64,000 nucleotides of DNA from Campylobacter coli (lineage in GTDB: Bacteria > Campylobacterota > Campylobacteria > Campylobacterales > Campylobacteraceae): the NCBI GenBank assembly GCA_039516895.1, contig CP154437.1, forward strand, positions 186,001 to 250,000. The letters run 5' to 3'. The translations under genes were made by a program, and so were the position numbers. Below are positions 63,428-64,000 of this stretch, piece by piece. Within the stretch, counting starts at the first letter, position 1. Each line of letters starts with the position of its first letter. The notes below the pieces were generated by a model. That model did not search any database. It worked only from the letters and a program-made list of their open reading frames with translations, and was not told the origin of the DNA.

Positions 63428-64000
63428 TTAATTTATAAAATCATTTAAGGCTTTTATTTGAATTTGTTCTTTTGTTAAATTTTCTTTGATTTTTTTAACA
63501 AATTCTAATGCTTTTATGCCATCTCCATGCACGCAAATACTATCAGCTTTTAAATCAACTTCTTTGCCATTTATGCTTGTAACCTTGCTTTCTTTTATCA
63601 TTTTTATCACGCGTTTTATCGCTAAATCTTCATCTGTGATTACCGCACCTTCAAGTTTTCTTGAAACCAAAGTACCATCATCATTATAAGCACGATCGGC
63701 AAAGACTTCGTTTGCGTATTTTAGACCTTTTTTCTTTGCAGCTTCATTCATAGCAGAATTACTAAGTCCTAAGAAAATAATACCATCATCAAAACTAGCC
63801 ACTGCTTCGCAAAGTGCTAGAGCTAGATTTTCATCTATTGCAGCCATATTATAAAGTGCACCATGGGCTTTAAAATGTTGTATTTTCATACCTTTTGCTT
63901 TGGCAAAAGCAAATAAAGCTCCCAATTGATATAAAGCATAATTTTTAGCTTCTTCAAAGCTTACTTGCATATTGCGTCTTCCAAAACCCAAAAGATCAGG
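63428..64000 (-). CDS. pxpA: 5-oxoprolinase subunit A (partial, N-terminus outside window)
   Basis: LamB/YcsF family. The reading frame is open to the window edge (last codons read [11 protein letters not shown]), so the true start lies beyond 64000; about 191 of the usual 250 residues are present. Conserved: [31 protein letters not shown] and [17 protein letters not shown]. First visible gene of the pxpA-NRAMP-pxpB-pxpC-DUF1445 operon. Confidence 0.93.
   Translation of the reverse strand, partial: PDLLGFGRRNMQVSFEEAKNYALYQLGALFAFAKAKGMKIQHFKAHGALYNMAAIDENLALALCEAVASFDDGIIFLGLSNSAMNEAAKKKGLKYANEVFADRAYNDDGTLVSRKLEGAVITDEDLAIKRVIKMIKESKVTSINGKEVDLKADSICVHGDGIKALEFVKKIKENLTKEQIQIKALNDFIN

Overview
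The window is chromosomal DNA of an epsilonproteobacterium. Gene content and order match Campylobacter jejuni (or a very close relative): rpoA-rpsD-rpsK-rpsM-rpmJ-infA, the haemoglobin cgb, the respiratory D-lactate dehydrogenase, nikZYXWV, a 14-gene Complex I operon whose NuoE/NuoF slots hold small non-NADH proteins, pflA, and the chemoreceptor Tlp3. The DNA is AT-rich, genes are tightly packed and often overlap, and starts include TTG and GTG. No rRNA, tRNA, insertion sequence or CRISPR array was recognised.

Layout. 1-2.5 kb: end of the ribosomal protein/alpha-operon cluster (minus strand). 2.7-9 kb: an MHS-family transporter, a peptide-type ABC exporter, cgb with an NssR-like site, and the FAD/Fe-S D-lactate dehydrogenase. 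9-13.8 kb: nickel ABC importer. 13.9-27.4 kb: Complex I; its nuoG carries an exact in-frame tandem duplication of 38 residues. 27.4-32.3 kb: pflA and tlp3, separated by about 570 bp without a gene. 32.5-39.9 kb: a MerR-type regulator, an arsenic operon (arsP-arsR-arsC-acr3) with an 18-bp dyad upstream, an MFS exporter, an HxlR regulator (RrpB/Cj1556 type) divergent from an NAD(P)-binding protein, and a secreted hydrolase plus a cyclophilin-like protein.

About 40-54 kb is accessory and behaves like a defence/hypervariable region. It has a stand-alone 914-residue SF1 helicase with a HEPN-like RNxxxH motif near its N-terminus, an ANT(6)-like nucleotidyltransferase, and a type I restriction-modification operon on the minus strand (hsdR, ImmA/IrrE-like protease, PIN-like protein, hsdS, Fic protein, hsdM). 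HsdS contains two target-recognition domains identical in protein sequence, and the gap between hsdS and fic is a 79-bp tandem array whose every unit contains a promoter and two palindromes. 54-59.8 kb: a zinc alcohol dehydrogenase, a chloramphenicol-acetyltransferase-like protein, a lipocalin, a second MFS exporter, an AAC(6')-like acetyltransferase, an MdaB quinone reductase and a DMT permease. 59.8-64 kb: a 5-oxoprolinase (PxpA/B/C) operon with an NRAMP-like transporter and a DUF1445 protein.

The strongest cross-locus signal is a shared promoter architecture. Upstream of the first MFS exporter, the secreted hydrolase and the alcohol dehydrogenase lies TTGACT, a 19-bp spacer carrying a TAGAG/CTCT-type dyad, then TATAAT. 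This is typical of MerR-family (NmlR/AdhR-like) control, and a MerR-family gene sits in the same window. Statements about other strains (for example NCTC 11168 gene names and order) come from memory, not from a comparison made here.
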